Positions 7,639-19,133 of a stretch of DNA of 64,000 nt are shown one piece after another (the first letter of the stretch is position 1; every line of letters begins with the position of its first letter). The notes under the pieces are model-generated. The model saw only the letters and a program-made list of their open reading frames with translations. It was not told where the DNA came from and did not search any database. Source of the stretch: Vogesella urethralis (GTDB taxonomy: Bacteria; Pseudomonadota; Gammaproteobacteria; Burkholderiales; Chromobacteriaceae); assembly GCF_007644045.2 (NCBI RefSeq), contig NZ_VMDW02000098.1, positions 1-64,000 of the forward strand, given 5' to 3'. A program made the translations under genes and the position numbers.

Positions 7639-8450
7639 TGCTGTCGCTGACGATGTTTGCCGTATTGCTGGGTTTTGGCGCACTGGCCGGTTTCCTGGCC
7701 GGTCTGCTGGGGGTAGGTGGTGGTCTGGTGATCGTGCCGGTGGTGGTGGGGGTGCTCGAAGCCGCCGGCCTGGGGGGCAACCACGTACAGCACCTGGCGG
7801 TGGGCACCTCGCTGGCGGTGATGGTGTTTACCAGTTTTGCCAGCGTGCGCGAGCACCACAAGAAAGGCGCGGTCAACTGGGCCATCGTGCGCGGCATGGC
7901 CCCGGCGATGGTGCTGGGCACTTTTGCCGGCAGCCTGCTGGCCGGCTTCATCCCCAGCAATGGCTTGAAATGGTTTTTCGTGGTGTATGCCTACGTGATC
8001 GGCGCCCAGATGTTTCTGGGTGCCAAGCCGCCAGCCAGTCGCAACCTGCCAGGCCGCATCGGGCAGGCAGGCGCTGGCAGCGTGATCGGCATGATCTCCA
8101 GCTGGGTGGGCATCGGTGGTGGCTCGATGAGCGTGCCGTTCATGAGCTGGTGCAATGTGCCGGTACATACCGCCATCGCTACCAGCGCCGCGCTGGGTTG
8201 GCCGATTGCGGTAGCCGGTGCTGCCGGTTACTTGTCCAGCGGCTGGGGCGTGGCCGGTTTGCCGTGGGGCAGCCTGGGCTTTATCTATCTGCCAGCCATG
8301 GGCGCCTTGATGCTGATGACCGTGCTGTGCGCCCCGCTGGGCGCGCGTGCCGCGCACCGCCTGCCGGTGCCGAAACTGAAAAAGGCCTTTGCCGTGCTGA
8401 TGACGGTGATGGCCAGCGAGATGCTGTGGTCGCTGCTGCGGCACGCCTAA
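7638..8450 (+). CDS. TauE/SafE-family sulfite exporter-like permease
   Basis: A 270-residue integral membrane protein with about eight hydrophobic segments and the duplicated TauE/SafE signature: GLLGVGGGLVIVPVVV near 25-40 and SSWVGIGGGSMSVPFM near 155-170. The family exports organosulfonates, sulfite or sulfoacetate, or takes up small anions; the substrate cannot be told here. The start ATG overlaps the stop of the EVE gene, which is more plausible than an upstream start inside that gene. Confidence 0.88.
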   Translation: MLSLTMFAVLLGFGALAGFLAGLLGVGGGLVIVPVVVGVLEAAGLGGNHVQHLAVGTSLAVMVFTSFASVREHHKKGAVNWAIVRGMAPAMVLGTFAGSLLAGFIPSNGLKWFFVVYAYVIGAQMFLGAKPPASRNLPGRIGQAGAGSVIGMISSWVGIGGGSMSVPFMSWCNVPVHTAIATSAALGWPIAVAGAAGYLSSGWGVAGLPWGSLGFIYLPAMGALMLMTVLCAPLGARAAHRLPVPKLKKAFAVLMTVMASEMLWSLLRHA

Positions 8451-8461
8451 AAGGAGTTGCC

Positions 8462-8842
8462 ATGAAGCGCACTATCGCCGGCTGGCTGCTGGCAGGGTTG
8501 GCCGCAGCTGTTCATGCTGCCGACAACGGGCCTTTGTACACCGGCCAGCCCGGCGAGCTGCCGGTGCAGGTGGCGCTGGCCTATCTGGCGCCCGATATGG
8601 GCCGCGACGGCCAGTTCGAGTACGCGCGCCTGCGCATCAGCCAGCGCAGCCAGCCGGAATCGTTCGACCGCGTCAGCGTCAGCATCCAGCAGGATGGCCT
8701 GCTGGACGACAGCGTGCGCGCCCGGCGCTGGACGCTGCAGCTGATCCGCGGCGGCGATGGCCGCTGGTACATCACCCGTCAGCTGGCAGAGCAGCGCTGC
8801 TACCGTGGTGCGCAGGGCTGGCAGCGCAAGCCCTGCCCCTGA
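8462..8842 (+). CDS. Hypothetical periplasmic protein
   Basis: A 126-residue protein I do not recognise. AAAAGGAG lies just upstream of the ATG at 8462. It has a clear signal peptide (MKRTIAGWLLAGLAAAVHA), then a soluble domain rich in Gln, Arg and Tyr (LRISQRSQPESFDRVSVSIQQDG, WTLQLIRGGDGRWYITRQL) and two late cysteines (C116 and C125 area, RCYRG and KPCP) that could form a disulfide. It follows the TauE-type permease by 11 bases and is probably in the same operon. Confidence 0.7.
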   Translation: MKRTIAGWLLAGLAAAVHAADNGPLYTGQPGELPVQVALAYLAPDMGRDGQFEYARLRISQRSQPESFDRVSVSIQQDGLLDDSVRARRWTLQLIRGGDGRWYITRQLAEQRCYRGAQGWQRKPCP

Positions 8843-8868
8843 GTGCAGGCCGGCCACGGTCTTTTTCG

Positions 8869-11576
<2,708 letters not shown>

Positions 11577-11594
11577 GGCGGCCGCCGCCTGCTT

Positions 11595-11617
11595 GCCCCG
11601 CTGCCAGGCAGCGGGGC
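11595..11617 (+). terminator. 11-bp hairpin between leuS and lptE
   Basis: GCCCCGCTGCC and GGCAGCGGGGC are perfect complements one base apart. No T-run follows, so it may stabilise or attenuate the operon mRNA rather than end it. Confidence 0.4.
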
Positions 11618-11669
11618 TGACCCACCAGGCGTGGCACCGGCCGCGCCTGTTTGCTATCGGAAACCCCCT

Positions 11670-12194
11670 ATGAAGCGAACCCTGCATTGCGCCGTTCTGG
11701 CATTGGGCCTTAGCCTGCTGGCCGGTTGCGGCTTTCACCTGCGCGGCATGTCGGCACCGCTGGCGCCGTTGTCCTTCACCAGCATCAGCCTGCAGGAAAC
11801 CGGCTCGCTGGACGAGGCGCTGAAAGTGGCGCTGCAACGCGACGGCCGCCTGAGCCAGCGCAGCCCGGCCGAGGCGGTGTTCCGTGTGACCGCCGAAGAA
11901 AGCCGCAAGGACATCCTGACCATCAACCGTGGCGGCAAGGTCAACGAGTACCTGCTGGTGTACCGCGTCGACGCGACGGTACAGCGCCGGCAGGACGATG
12001 CCCCGCAGCCGCTGAGCGTGGTGGTACGCCGCGAACTCAGCTATAGCGATGCAAACGTGCTGGGCAAGGAGCGCGAAGAGGCCATGCTGTGGGCCGATAT
12101 GCGCCGCGACGCGGCTGAACAGCTGATCCGTCGCCTGTCCTACCTGCCCAAACCTGGTACCGATGGCCATGCCAAGCCAGCATCTCAGCCCTGA
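11670..12194 (+). CDS. lptE: LPS-assembly lipoprotein LptE
   Basis: A 174-residue outer-membrane lipoprotein that plugs the LptD barrel and takes part in placing lipopolysaccharide at the cell surface. Signal peptide with lipobox LLAGC (Cys at about residue 21), followed by GFHLRG, the hallmark of the LptE/RlpB family. The start at 11670 (MKRTLHCAVLALG) gives a proper lipoprotein signal. The 3' end overlaps holA by 32 bases. Confidence 0.92.
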   Translation: MKRTLHCAVLALGLSLLAGCGFHLRGMSAPLAPLSFTSISLQETGSLDEALKVALQRDGRLSQRSPAEAVFRVTAEESRKDILTINRGGKVNEYLLVYRVDATVQRRQDDAPQPLSVVVRRELSYSDANVLGKEREEAMLWADMRRDAAEQLIRRLSYLPKPGTDGHAKPASQP

Positions 12195-13191
12195 GGTGCT
12201 GAAAGAGCAGCTGGCGCGCGGTGCGGCGCCGGCACCGCTGTACGTGGTGTTCGGTGACGAGGCACTGCTGGCGCTGGAAGCCGCCGATGCCATCCGTACG
12301 GCGGCACGGGCGGCCGGTTACGACGAGCGCGAGGTGCTCACCGTCGAGGGCGGCCACTTCGACTGGTCGCGCCTGCACGACGCCACCTGCAGCGTGTCGC
12401 TGTTTGCCAGCCTGAAGCTGCTGGAGATCCGCATTCCCGGCGGCAAGCCCGGCACGGAAGGCGGAGAGGCGCTGCAGCAGCTGGCGGCCAACCCGCCGCA
12501 GGACACGGTGACGCTGCTGCAACTGCCCAAGCTGGATAAAACCCAGCAGAAGGCCAAGTGGTTTGCCGCGCTGGAAAAGCACGCCGTGCTGGTCGAGGCG
12601 CGCCCGGTGGGCCGCAACGAGCTGCCGGCGTGGATCAGCCGCCGTCTGAAGGCGCAGGGCCAGCAGATCGGCAGCGAGGCGGCGTCGTTCTTTGCCGACC
12701 GCGTGGAAGGCAACCTGCTGGCCGCCCGCCAGGAAATCGACAAGCTGGCGCTGTTGTACCCCAAGGGCGAGCTGGGGCTGGACGCCATTCGCGAAGCGGT
12801 GGCCAACGTGGCGCGCTTTGACGTATTCCATTTGTCGGAAAGCTGGCTGGCCGGCGATACCGCCCGTGCCATGCGCATGCTGGACGGGCTGGAAGCGGAA
12901 GGCGAGGCGCCTGTGCTGGTGTTGTGGTCGTTTACCGAAGACGTGCGCATGCTGATCAAGCTGGGGCGTGGCCTGAAGGATGGCCGCCAGGTACGCGACA
13001 TGGCCGGCGAGCTGCGGCTGTGGGGCGACAAGCAAAGGTTGGCCGCACCGGCAGTGCAGCGCATCGGTGCCCGTCGTCTGACCGAGGCGTTGGCCGAGTG
13101 CGCGCGCATCGACCGCCAGATCAAGGGTGTCGAGCAAGGCGACGCCTGGCACAGCCTGAAACGGCTGGCCGCCAGCCTGGCGGTACGCTAA
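12163..13191 (+). CDS. holA: DNA polymerase III delta subunit
   Basis: A 342-residue delta subunit of the clamp loader, which opens the beta clamp. Family segments are PLYVVFGDEALLALEAADAIR (12-33 area), RPVGRNELPAWISRRLKAQGQQI, ANVARFDVFHLSESWLAGD and WSFTEDVRMLIKL. Length matches the usual 330-345. The start overlaps the end of lptE; a second in-frame ATG lies two codons further. A bidirectional terminator follows. Confidence 0.95.
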   Translation: MAMPSQHLSPEVLKEQLARGAAPAPLYVVFGDEALLALEAADAIRTAARAAGYDEREVLTVEGGHFDWSRLHDATCSVSLFASLKLLEIRIPGGKPGTEGGEALQQLAANPPQDTVTLLQLPKLDKTQQKAKWFAALEKHAVLVEARPVGRNELPAWISRRLKAQGQQIGSEAASFFADRVEGNLLAARQEIDKLALLYPKGELGLDAIREAVANVARFDVFHLSESWLAGDTARAMRMLDGLEAEGEAPVLVLWSFTEDVRMLIKLGRGLKDGRQVRDMAGELRLWGDKQRLAAPAVQRIGARRLTEALAECARIDRQIKGVEQGDAWHSLKRLAASLAVR

Positions 13192-13204
13192 GGGCAGCAG
13201 CATG

Positions 13205-13239
13205 AAAAAAAGGCCGGATCGTACGATCCGGCCTTTTTG
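13205..13239. terminator. Bidirectional rho-independent terminator
   Basis: AAAAAGGCCGGATC-GTAC-GATCCGGCCTTTTT: a perfect stem with A-run on one side and T-run on the other, placed between convergent holA (plus) and the transglycosylase (minus). Confidence 0.93.
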
Positions 13240-13263
13240 CTGCGCGGTGCGCAGGCGTCTGGC

Positions 13264-13983
13264 TTATAGCGGAGTATCCGCAGACAGGGTCACGCGTACC
13301 CGGCCATTCGGGGTGGCCGGTGCCGCCAGCAACAGGTTTTGACCTGTGCGCTTCTCGTAGGAAGCCAGCACCTTGGCCACGTACTTCCGGGTCTCCGGAT
13401 AGGGCGGGATGCTGTTGCGGTACTTGCTGACACTGCCTTCGCCGGCGTTGTAGGCGGCGATCACCAGGGGCATGTCATGTTTGAACTCGGTGAGCAGGAA
13501 GCGCAGATAGCGCGCGCCTGCCCGCAGGTTCTCCAGCGGGTCTGCCGGGTTGCTGGCGCCAAAGCGGGCAGCGGTTTGCGGCATCAGCTGCATCAGGCCC
13601 TGTGCACCCTTGGGCGACAGCGCTTCCGGGTCGTAACCCGACTCCACCGTGATGATGGAGTGCAGCAGTTGGGGATCGACTTTTTGCTCGCGGGCAACTT
13701 TTGCGATCAGTTTGTTGAAAGTGGCAGCCTGGCGCTTGTCGTAGGACGGCGCGGTAACTACCGGGATATCGAGCTTCCTGATGGCTGCGACGGCCGGGGG
13801 CTTACGGAAAGGCGGTACTGCTTCGGGGCTAAGCTTGCTGCCCAGACCCGGCGCAATGGCGTCATCCAGCTCGCGGTAAAGGCCCAGCGCATGATCGGTT
13901 TGGATATCGCTCCAGCTGTCTGCCCAAGCGGCAGAAACGGCAAAAGCGGCGATCAGGCCGGCCAGTATCGGTCGTTTCGTCAT
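13264..13983 (-). CDS. Lytic transglycosylase, SLT family
   Basis: A 239-residue periplasmic muramidase that cleaves peptidoglycan with 1,6-anhydro product. Signal peptide (MTKRPILAGLIAAFAVSAAWA), then a C-terminal SLT domain: catalytic Glu in ITVESGYDPEALSPKGAQGLMQLMP, NLRAGARYLRFLL, IAAYNAGEGSVSKY and PETRKYVAKV. The start at 13983 is chosen because the signal peptide begins there. A small stand-alone enzyme of the kind seen in secretion systems and general wall turnover; the specific role is unknown. Confidence 0.9.
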   Translation of the reverse strand: MTKRPILAGLIAAFAVSAAWADSWSDIQTDHALGLYRELDDAIAPGLGSKLSPEAVPPFRKPPAVAAIRKLDIPVVTAPSYDKRQAATFNKLIAKVAREQKVDPQLLHSIITVESGYDPEALSPKGAQGLMQLMPQTAARFGASNPADPLENLRAGARYLRFLLTEFKHDMPLVIAAYNAGEGSVSKYRNSIPPYPETRKYVAKVLASYEKRTGQNLLLAAPATPNGRVRVTLSADTPL

Positions 13984-14160
13984 GAGTAAAGAACCAATGC
14001 CCTTGCGGGCGGAACGCGCATGGTACTGATTCTTCGGAGAAATTTCCAGTTTTTGCCGGAATGTGTGGCGATGGCAGGTGGGGTTTTGCTGCATCCCCAT
14101 GGCTTAAAGCCTGCTATAGCTGGCTTTGCGGGGTGTTGGCCGCCAGAAAAAAATTTGCCT

Positions 14161-14197
14161 AAAAAAACGGCAAAAGGGCGCAGTCGCGCCCTTTTGC
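14161..14197 (-). terminator. Rho-independent terminator of the YcnI-like gene
   Basis: On the minus strand GCAAAAGGGCGC-GACT-GCGCCCTTTTGC is followed by CG and seven T; it lies 19 bases past the stop at 14216. Confidence 0.85.
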
Positions 14198-14215
14198 TGC
14201 CAGGAAAAACCGGCG

Positions 14216-14728
14216 TCAGTGGCTGTGCGCCCCCGCTGCGGGCGGCAGCAGTTTAACGCCGGCGGCCGGCTTGGCCGGGGCTTTGTTGCCGGCTGGGATC
14301 TCTTCCCAACGCGTTTCGCCGCGCACGCATTGCTGCACCACTTTAAACCATACGCTTTCACCTGCGCGCTCGGGCAGGGTGCCGCGGAACACGAACTCGT
14401 CATAAAAGTCGTCCGGCAGCATGCCGCCGCGCCACTCGATTTCGGTGACGTCTTCGGTGACTTGGGTGCCGTGGTTATCAAACGGCACCACACTGCGTTT
14501 GACGGTACTCAGCTGCCAGCCCGCCTTGGGCATCGGTTTGGCCAGACGGAAGCCCTCCGGCAGCAGCACGCGAATGCTGGTGGTGGGACTACCGTCGCAG
14601 CCGTGCGGCACGCGCAACACGGCCTTGTAACCGCTACCGGCGACGGCTTGCTGGGTTTCCAGGCTGACGTGGGCCAGGGCGGGCAGGGTGGTCAGCGCCA
14701 CCACGGCGCCAAGCAGCAGGGTTTTCAT
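14216..14728 (-). CDS. YcnI-family copper-binding protein (DUF1775)
   Basis: A 170-residue exported protein. The signal peptide ends ALA, leaving His as the first mature residue (HVSLETQQ), which fits the histidine-brace copper site described for YcnI. Other segments: LRVPHGCDGSPTTSIRVLLPEGF, KPMPKAGW, DFYDEFVFRGTLPE and VQQCVRGETRWEEIP. The C-terminus is Pro/Ala-rich and ends in His (AHSH). YcnI proteins are linked to copper trafficking or homeostasis, often beside CopCD; no such partner is visible here. Confidence 0.88.
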   Translation of the reverse strand: MKTLLLGAVVALTTLPALAHVSLETQQAVAGSGYKAVLRVPHGCDGSPTTSIRVLLPEGFRLAKPMPKAGWQLSTVKRSVVPFDNHGTQVTEDVTEIEWRGGMLPDDFYDEFVFRGTLPERAGESVWFKVVQQCVRGETRWEEIPAGNKAPAKPAAGVKLLPPAAGAHSH

Positions 14729-14816
14729 GGTATGAGCTCCAAACGGATGGGTTTGGGTTGGGAGTCTAGGCAGCTGCAGGCGCGCTGGCCATGCGGCAAA
14801 TTGCCGCAGTGGCCGC

Positions 14817-15287
14817 TTACTCGCGGTGGTAGGGATGGTTGTTCAGGATGGAGTAGGCGCGGTACAGCTGTTCGGCCAGCAGTACGCGCACCATGCCGTG
14901 CGGCAGCGTCATGGCCGACAGCTGCAGCATGATGTCGGCGCGCGCTTTCAGCGCTTGTGACAGGCCGTCGGCACCGCCGATAACGATGCAGATGTCGTCA
15001 CCGCCGGCCATCCAGTCTTTCATGGCGCCGGCCAGTTGCACCGAGGTCCAGTTCTTGCCGCGCTCGTCCAGGATGACGAGCTTGCTGCGCGGGGGGATGG
15101 CCGCCACGATGCGCTCGTGCTCGGCGGCAATGCCTTTTTCGGCGGTGACGCCGCCGCCGCGTTTTTCCGGCTTGATTTCTTTCAGCTCGAACTGGATGTC
15201 GCGACCGAAGCGCTTGCTGTAGTCGGCAAAGGCGTCGTCGACCCAGCGCGGCATTTTGCTGCCCACGGCCAGCAGGGTGATCTTCAT
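14817..15287 (-). CDS. rlmH: 23S rRNA (pseudouridine-1915 N3) methyltransferase RlmH
   Basis: A 156-residue SPOUT methyltransferase acting on pseudouridine 1915 of helix 69 in 70S ribosomes. MKITLLAVGSKMPRWVDDAF at the start, LDERGKNWTS, the SAM knot CIVIGGADGLSQ and the C-terminal HPYHRE are all characteristic. The start at 15287 is read from the family; a hairpin made from two copies of the GTTGGCCGC motif sits 18 bases upstream. Pairing with rsfS and nadD is conserved. Confidence 0.95.
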   Translation of the reverse strand: MKITLLAVGSKMPRWVDDAFADYSKRFGRDIQFELKEIKPEKRGGGVTAEKGIAAEHERIVAAIPPRSKLVILDERGKNWTSVQLAGAMKDWMAGGDDICIVIGGADGLSQALKARADIMLQLSAMTLPHGMVRVLLAEQLYRAYSILNNHPYHRE

Positions 15288-15304
15288 GCTTGCTCCTGAA
15301 ACGC

Positions 15305-15340
15305 GGTTGGCCGCAACGCCTTGCGGCATTGCGGCCAACC
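15305..15340. terminator. 12-bp hairpin made of two opposed GTTGGCCGC motifs
   Basis: GGTTGGCCGCAA (15305-15316) and TTGCGGCCAACC (15329-15340) are exact complements around a 12-base loop, between rsfS and rlmH. There is no T-run on either strand, so termination is uncertain; it may attenuate or serve as a paired uptake-type sequence. Confidence 0.5.
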
Positions 15341-15428
15341 TTGTGTGGCTACGGCTTGGTGTGTGTACGGCCCGCCCGGCGTTGTCGCCATGGCGCTGGC
15401 GCGCCCATGCCGGACCGTGACAACAGGC

Positions 15429-15800
15429 TTAAACGGCCGCGTTCCAGGGGCGACCGCCCACCGGCACGAAGGACGGCTTCTGGCCGCCCCACAGGGCTTC
15501 GATATCGTAGTAGTCGCGCACGGCCGGCAGCATCACGTGTACTACCACGTCACCGGCGTCGACCAGTACCCATTCGCCGCTTTCGTGGCCTTCGGTACCC
15601 ACCAGTTCAATGCCTTTTTCTTTCAGCGAGACGGCCACGTTGTTGGCCAGGGCTTTCACTTGGCGGTTGGAGTCGCCGGTGCAGACGATCAGGCGCGAAA
15701 ACAGCGAGGTCAGCTGGGTGGTATCCATCTCGACGATGTCTTTGCCTTTTACATCTTCGAGGGCTTCGATGGCCAGTTTGGCGATGTCTTGAACTTCCAT
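15429..15800 (-). CDS. rsfS: Ribosomal silencing factor RsfS
   Basis: A 123-residue RsfS (YbeB/Iojap), which binds L14 of the large subunit and blocks 50S-30S joining in stationary phase. Typical sequence: IAKLAIEALEDVKGKDIVEMD, CTGDSNRQVKALANNV, GEWVLVDAGDVVVHVM and RDYYDIEALWGG. Lies between nadD and rlmH as in most Proteobacteria. Confidence 0.95.
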   Translation of the reverse strand: MEVQDIAKLAIEALEDVKGKDIVEMDTTQLTSLFSRLIVCTGDSNRQVKALANNVAVSLKEKGIELVGTEGHESGEWVLVDAGDVVVHVMLPAVRDYYDIEALWGGQKPSFVPVGGRPWNAAV

Positions 15801-15920
15801 GGTATTCCTTGAGTCATTTTTCGGGGACGTAATGGCACGTCAGCGTCCGGTGTCGAAAGAGGTCCCGTAAAGAACGAACGGCCGCGGACAGCGGCGCGTG
15901 CGGGTGCTGCCTGCCACTGT

Positions 15921-16583
15921 CTACCGGTATAGCTGGTGCTGGCGGATATAGGCCAGAACCGGCTTGGCAATCTGCCCGCTGCAGTCTTCGCCCTGGGCCA
16001 GTTGCGTACGCAGCTGGGTGGCGGAGAGGGGGACGGGTGGCAAGGTCAGGGCGCGCATTGTACCGGAAGGCGCGCTGTTTGAAAAATCAGCCACTTGCGC
16101 CGCCTGCCAGCGGCGGGCGATGTCGGGGTGCAAGTGTGCGGGGTCGAAGCCGGGTCGCACGGCCACCGCCAGGTTGGCCACGTCGAACAACTCGCGCCAA
16201 CGGTGCCAGGTGTGCAGGTTTTGCAGCGAGTCGCCGCCTACCAGAAACCATAGTGCGCTGCCGGCGGGCAGCTCGGCGCGGATTTCTTCCAGTGTTTCGA
16301 TGGTGTAGGCGTGGCGCGGGCGGTGTACCTCGCGGTCGTCTGCCAGCCAGCCGGGGCGGCCGGCAATGGCCAGCTGCAGCATGGCCAGCCGCTGTTCGGC
16401 ACTGGCCTGCGGCCCTTGTGCGCGGTGGTAGGGTTGGCCGGCCGGCACCAGGTGCAGCTGTGTCAGCCGGCATTGCTGCCAGAAGGCGTCGGCCATGCGC
16501 AGGTGGGCAGCGTGCACCGGGTCGAAGGTGCCGCCGAACACGCCGACGCACGGCAAGCGGTTAGCCGGCGTAGCCATCCACAA
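15921..16583 (-). CDS. nadD: Nicotinate-mononucleotide adenylyltransferase
   Basis: A 220-residue NadD, which adenylates nicotinate mononucleotide in NAD synthesis. The nucleotidyltransferase motif GGTFDPVHAAHLRMA is at 17-31, with WFLVGGDSLQNLHTWHRW in the middle and the C-terminal SATQLRTQL equivalent of the ISxTxIR motif. The start at 16583 overlaps the end of the upstream carbonic anhydrase gene; an alternative ATG is at 16577. Confidence 0.93.
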   Translation of the reverse strand: MWMATPANRLPCVGVFGGTFDPVHAAHLRMADAFWQQCRLTQLHLVPAGQPYHRAQGPQASAEQRLAMLQLAIAGRPGWLADDREVHRPRHAYTIETLEEIRAELPAGSALWFLVGGDSLQNLHTWHRWRELFDVANLAVAVRPGFDPAHLHPDIARRWQAAQVADFSNSAPSGTMRALTLPPVPLSATQLRTQLAQGEDCSGQIAKPVLAYIRQHQLYR

Positions 16584-17124
16584 TCAGGTCGAGCTGGCCG
16601 GTAGCCGGGTGGATGACCAGGCCGTGTACCGGGATGTCTTTGGGCATCAGCGGGTGGCTGCGGATGGTACTGACGGTGTGGCGTACGCTGTCTTGCACGT
16701 TATCGAAGCCTTTCAGCCAGCCGTCCAGGTCGATGCCGGCACCGCGCAGCGTGCTGATGGTGTCGGCGCTGACGCCGCGTTCTTGTGCGTTGGCCAGAAT
16801 ACGAGCCGGGTCGATGGCGCGCATGCCGCAGTCGTGGTGGGCAACGACGCACACTTCTTCGGCGCGCAGTTCGTACACGGCCACCAGCAGGCTGCGCATC
16901 ACCGAGCCCCACTGGTGGGTCACCAGTGCGCCGGCGTTCTTGATCAGCTTGGCGTCGCCGTTCTTCAGGCCCATGGCCTTGGGCAGCAGCTCGACCAGGC
17001 GGGCGTCCATGCAGGCCAGTACCGCCAGGTTTTTGTCCGGAAACTTGTCGGTCTGGAATTGTTCGTACTCGCGCGCTTCCACGAAGGCGCGGTTATGTTC
17101 CAGCAGGGAATTCAGCAGTCCCAT
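16561..17124 (-). CDS. Beta-class carbonic anhydrase
   Basis: A 187-residue carbonic anhydrase (CO2 to bicarbonate). Zinc and catalytic residues are visible: CMDAR (Cys and the Asp-Arg dyad) and HHDCGM (His and Cys ligands). It is of the shorter type that lacks the N-terminal extension of plant-like enzymes. The start at 17124 has AAGGAGAA upstream. It overlaps nadD by 17-23 bases, so they probably share a transcript. Confidence 0.92.
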   Translation of the reverse strand: MGLLNSLLEHNRAFVEAREYEQFQTDKFPDKNLAVLACMDARLVELLPKAMGLKNGDAKLIKNAGALVTHQWGSVMRSLLVAVYELRAEEVCVVAHHDCGMRAIDPARILANAQERGVSADTISTLRGAGIDLDGWLKGFDNVQDSVRHTVSTIRSHPLMPKDIPVHGLVIHPATGQLDLIVDGYAG

Positions 17125-17308
17125 CGGGTTCTCCTTGTCGCCGCCGGCGGGGCACCGGGCTGGGTGGCCACCGGCAGGGGTAGCGTGGCCGCAGCCGGGT
17201 CTGGCCGGGCGGCACGGTTGGCAGGCCACGGGTGGTAGCCGCCGCTACGGGCTATTTGGTGTGTTTGCTCTATCGATAGCGGGCGCCATGCTACCACGCC
17301 GCTGCCAT

Positions 17309-17746
17309 TCATGGCGCAAGCGGCTTGCGCAGGCACAGCTGGCGTTTGGCGACGTGGTAGCCCTGGCGCTGGTAGAAACGGTGGGCATCGCTGCGTTGTT
17401 CGTGGCTGCGCAGGGTGATCAGCGTCAGCCCCTGTTGCCGTGCCCAGCTTTCGGCGGCATCGAGTAGCTGGCTACCGATACCCTGGCCGCGGGCGGCTTC
17501 TGCCACCACCAGGCCGCCGATTTCCAGCGCCGGGTCGGATTCCAACAGCGGGCGCACGTAGCCGTGCAGCCAGCCGCATACGCGGCCCTCGCTTTCTGCC
17601 ACCAAGATCAGGTGCACGTCCGGCCGGGCCAGCAGGGCGGCCAACCTGGGCGCCAGCTGTGCCGGCGTGGCCGGGTAGCCCAGTTGGCCGCATAGCGGCG
17701 CCAGGGCGGCGAGGTCGTCGGGGCGGGCGGGGCGCAGCGTTACCAT
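17309..17746 (-). CDS. GNAT-family N-acetyltransferase
   Basis: A 145-residue acetyltransferase fold: MVTLRPARPDDLAALAPL, core strand ALEIGGLVVAEAARGQGIGSQLLDAAESWARQQG with the acetyl-CoA loop (R/Q-x-x-G-x-G/A), and HRFYQRQGYHVAKRQL. The substrate is unknown. Its ATG overlaps the stop of the DUF2804 gene in ATGGTAA, which implies coupled translation. Confidence 0.88.
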   Translation of the reverse strand: MVTLRPARPDDLAALAPLCGQLGYPATPAQLAPRLAALLARPDVHLILVAESEGRVCGWLHGYVRPLLESDPALEIGGLVVAEAARGQGIGSQLLDAAESWARQQGLTLITLRSHEQRSDAHRFYQRQGYHVAKRQLCLRKPLAP

Positions 17747-18765
17747 CGCGAGTAGTGGTCTTCGGTGACGCCGGCCAGTTGCTGCACCGGATAGGCGCGG
17801 CCGGTCTCGGGGTGGATCAGGGTGCCGCTGAAGTGGCCTATGGGCTGGATATAGCGGCTGGCGGCGATGAACAGGTCCTTGTTTTCGGCGCGGGCGCCTT
17901 CGGGGTGGAATTGCAGGTCGACCGCGCCATCTTCGGTGTGGATGCGCCACGGTGCCAGCGGGTTGGCCGCATCGTACTCGAAATGGGCTGCCGCCACCGG
18001 CAGCAGCTGGCCGTCCAGCCACACTGCGTTTTCGGCGTCCCCCATATAACCGGCCTGCAGGTTGAAGCCTAGCCCCGGTGCGTGGGCGCTGGCCCAGCGC
18101 CAGCGGGTTTCGCGCGCCAGCAGGCCGTTTGAAGCGTCCAGGCTGGCGCTGGCGCCATCCAGCGCAAAGCGCTCCCCGCCTGCCTCGGCAAAGCCGCTCA
18201 CCGACAGGGCGCTGCTTTTATGGGTGGCGTGCGCTTGCCAGTTGGCGGGTGCGATCACCGCCAGCGTCTGGTCGGCTGCCGGCAGCGCGATATGCGCGGC
18301 CAGCTTGAAACCGTCGGTATTGATAGTGAGCTCCAGCCGCTGCTCGGCCCGACGGAAGGCAATGCGCTGGCCGCCGCGCTGGAAGGTGGCATCGCCGAAG
18401 GGGCGGTTTTCCAGCTGGGCCGAAAGCAGTGGCAGGCCATCGGCGCTGAAATCCGCCAGCAGGCAGCGCTGGCGGCGGTCAAACAGGTAGGCAAAAGCGG
18501 TGCTGATCCAGCCCACATCCACCACGGCCACGCCGATGAAATAGTGCTCGTGCGCCAGCGCCGCGTACTGCCAGCGCTTGTGATGCAGCGGCCGCAGCAG
18601 GCGTTGCCACGGCGATAGCTGCAACGCTTGCCACGATAAGTGGTCTATCTGGCCGCGGTAGGTACCGAAGGCCGGAATGCCGCGCTCGTGCACCAGCTTG
18701 GCAGGGGCCGGCGGAAGGACACTGGAAACCATGGCAGGGGCGGTGCGTACCGCAACAGTGGACAT
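17740..18765 (-). CDS. DUF2804-family protein
   Basis: A 341-residue protein of the DUF2804 family, whose members resemble lipocalin-like/AttH folds of two beta barrels and have no established reaction. Conserved-looking segments are HHKRWQYAALAHEHYFIGVAVVDVGW, FAYLFDRR, LGFNLQAGYMGDAENAVWLDG and GHFSGTLIHPETGRAYPVQQLAGVTEDHYSRW. No signal peptide. Operon with the GNAT gene. Confidence 0.82.
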   Translation of the reverse strand: MSTVAVRTAPAMVSSVLPPAPAKLVHERGIPAFGTYRGQIDHLSWQALQLSPWQRLLRPLHHKRWQYAALAHEHYFIGVAVVDVGWISTAFAYLFDRRQRCLLADFSADGLPLLSAQLENRPFGDATFQRGGQRIAFRRAEQRLELTINTDGFKLAAHIALPAADQTLAVIAPANWQAHATHKSSALSVSGFAEAGGERFALDGASASLDASNGLLARETRWRWASAHAPGLGFNLQAGYMGDAENAVWLDGQLLPVAAAHFEYDAANPLAPWRIHTEDGAVDLQFHPEGARAENKDLFIAASRYIQPIGHFSGTLIHPETGRAYPVQQLAGVTEDHYSRW

Positions 18766-19133
18766 GGCAGCAGTCTAGCGCACAATGGCCTGTTGGCGGG
18801 TGATGCCGGCATGTTGGCCACGTTAGGGTGTCAGATGACGGCAGCTTGTCTGGCCAGATGCGCTACGGCAACGTCATTGTGTTGTCATGCTGCGACACCG
18901 CCACTGGCCGTGTGCTCAGGCGCAAGCAGTGAGAGTCGTAATCAATCCTGCTACTATTTGTCAGGTTTTGTTACATTGGTGGCAGCTTTCACTCGGCGAT
19001 TAAGCCGGCTGGCCGCTTGGCCGGGTGGCATGTCATAGTGCTGGCATCGGCTTGGCTTTTACACTATCAATAAATGCATAATATCCACACCCTGCGGTGG
19101 ACCAAGACAGAGACAGATATAGAGGGTCATCAC
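18766..19133. other. 368-bp intergenic region between divergent genes
   Basis: Separates the divergent DUF2804 and ArsR genes. AT-rich part at 19055-19085 (ACACTATCAATAAATGCATA) is the likely promoter/operator of the ArsR regulator. No convincing ORF or RNA was found. Confidence 0.5.

Noticed and set aside
18821-18910. Possible small RNA in the DUF2804-ArsR gap (GTCATTGTGTTGTCAT region)
   Set aside because: Only weak, short complementarity and no promoter-terminator pair.
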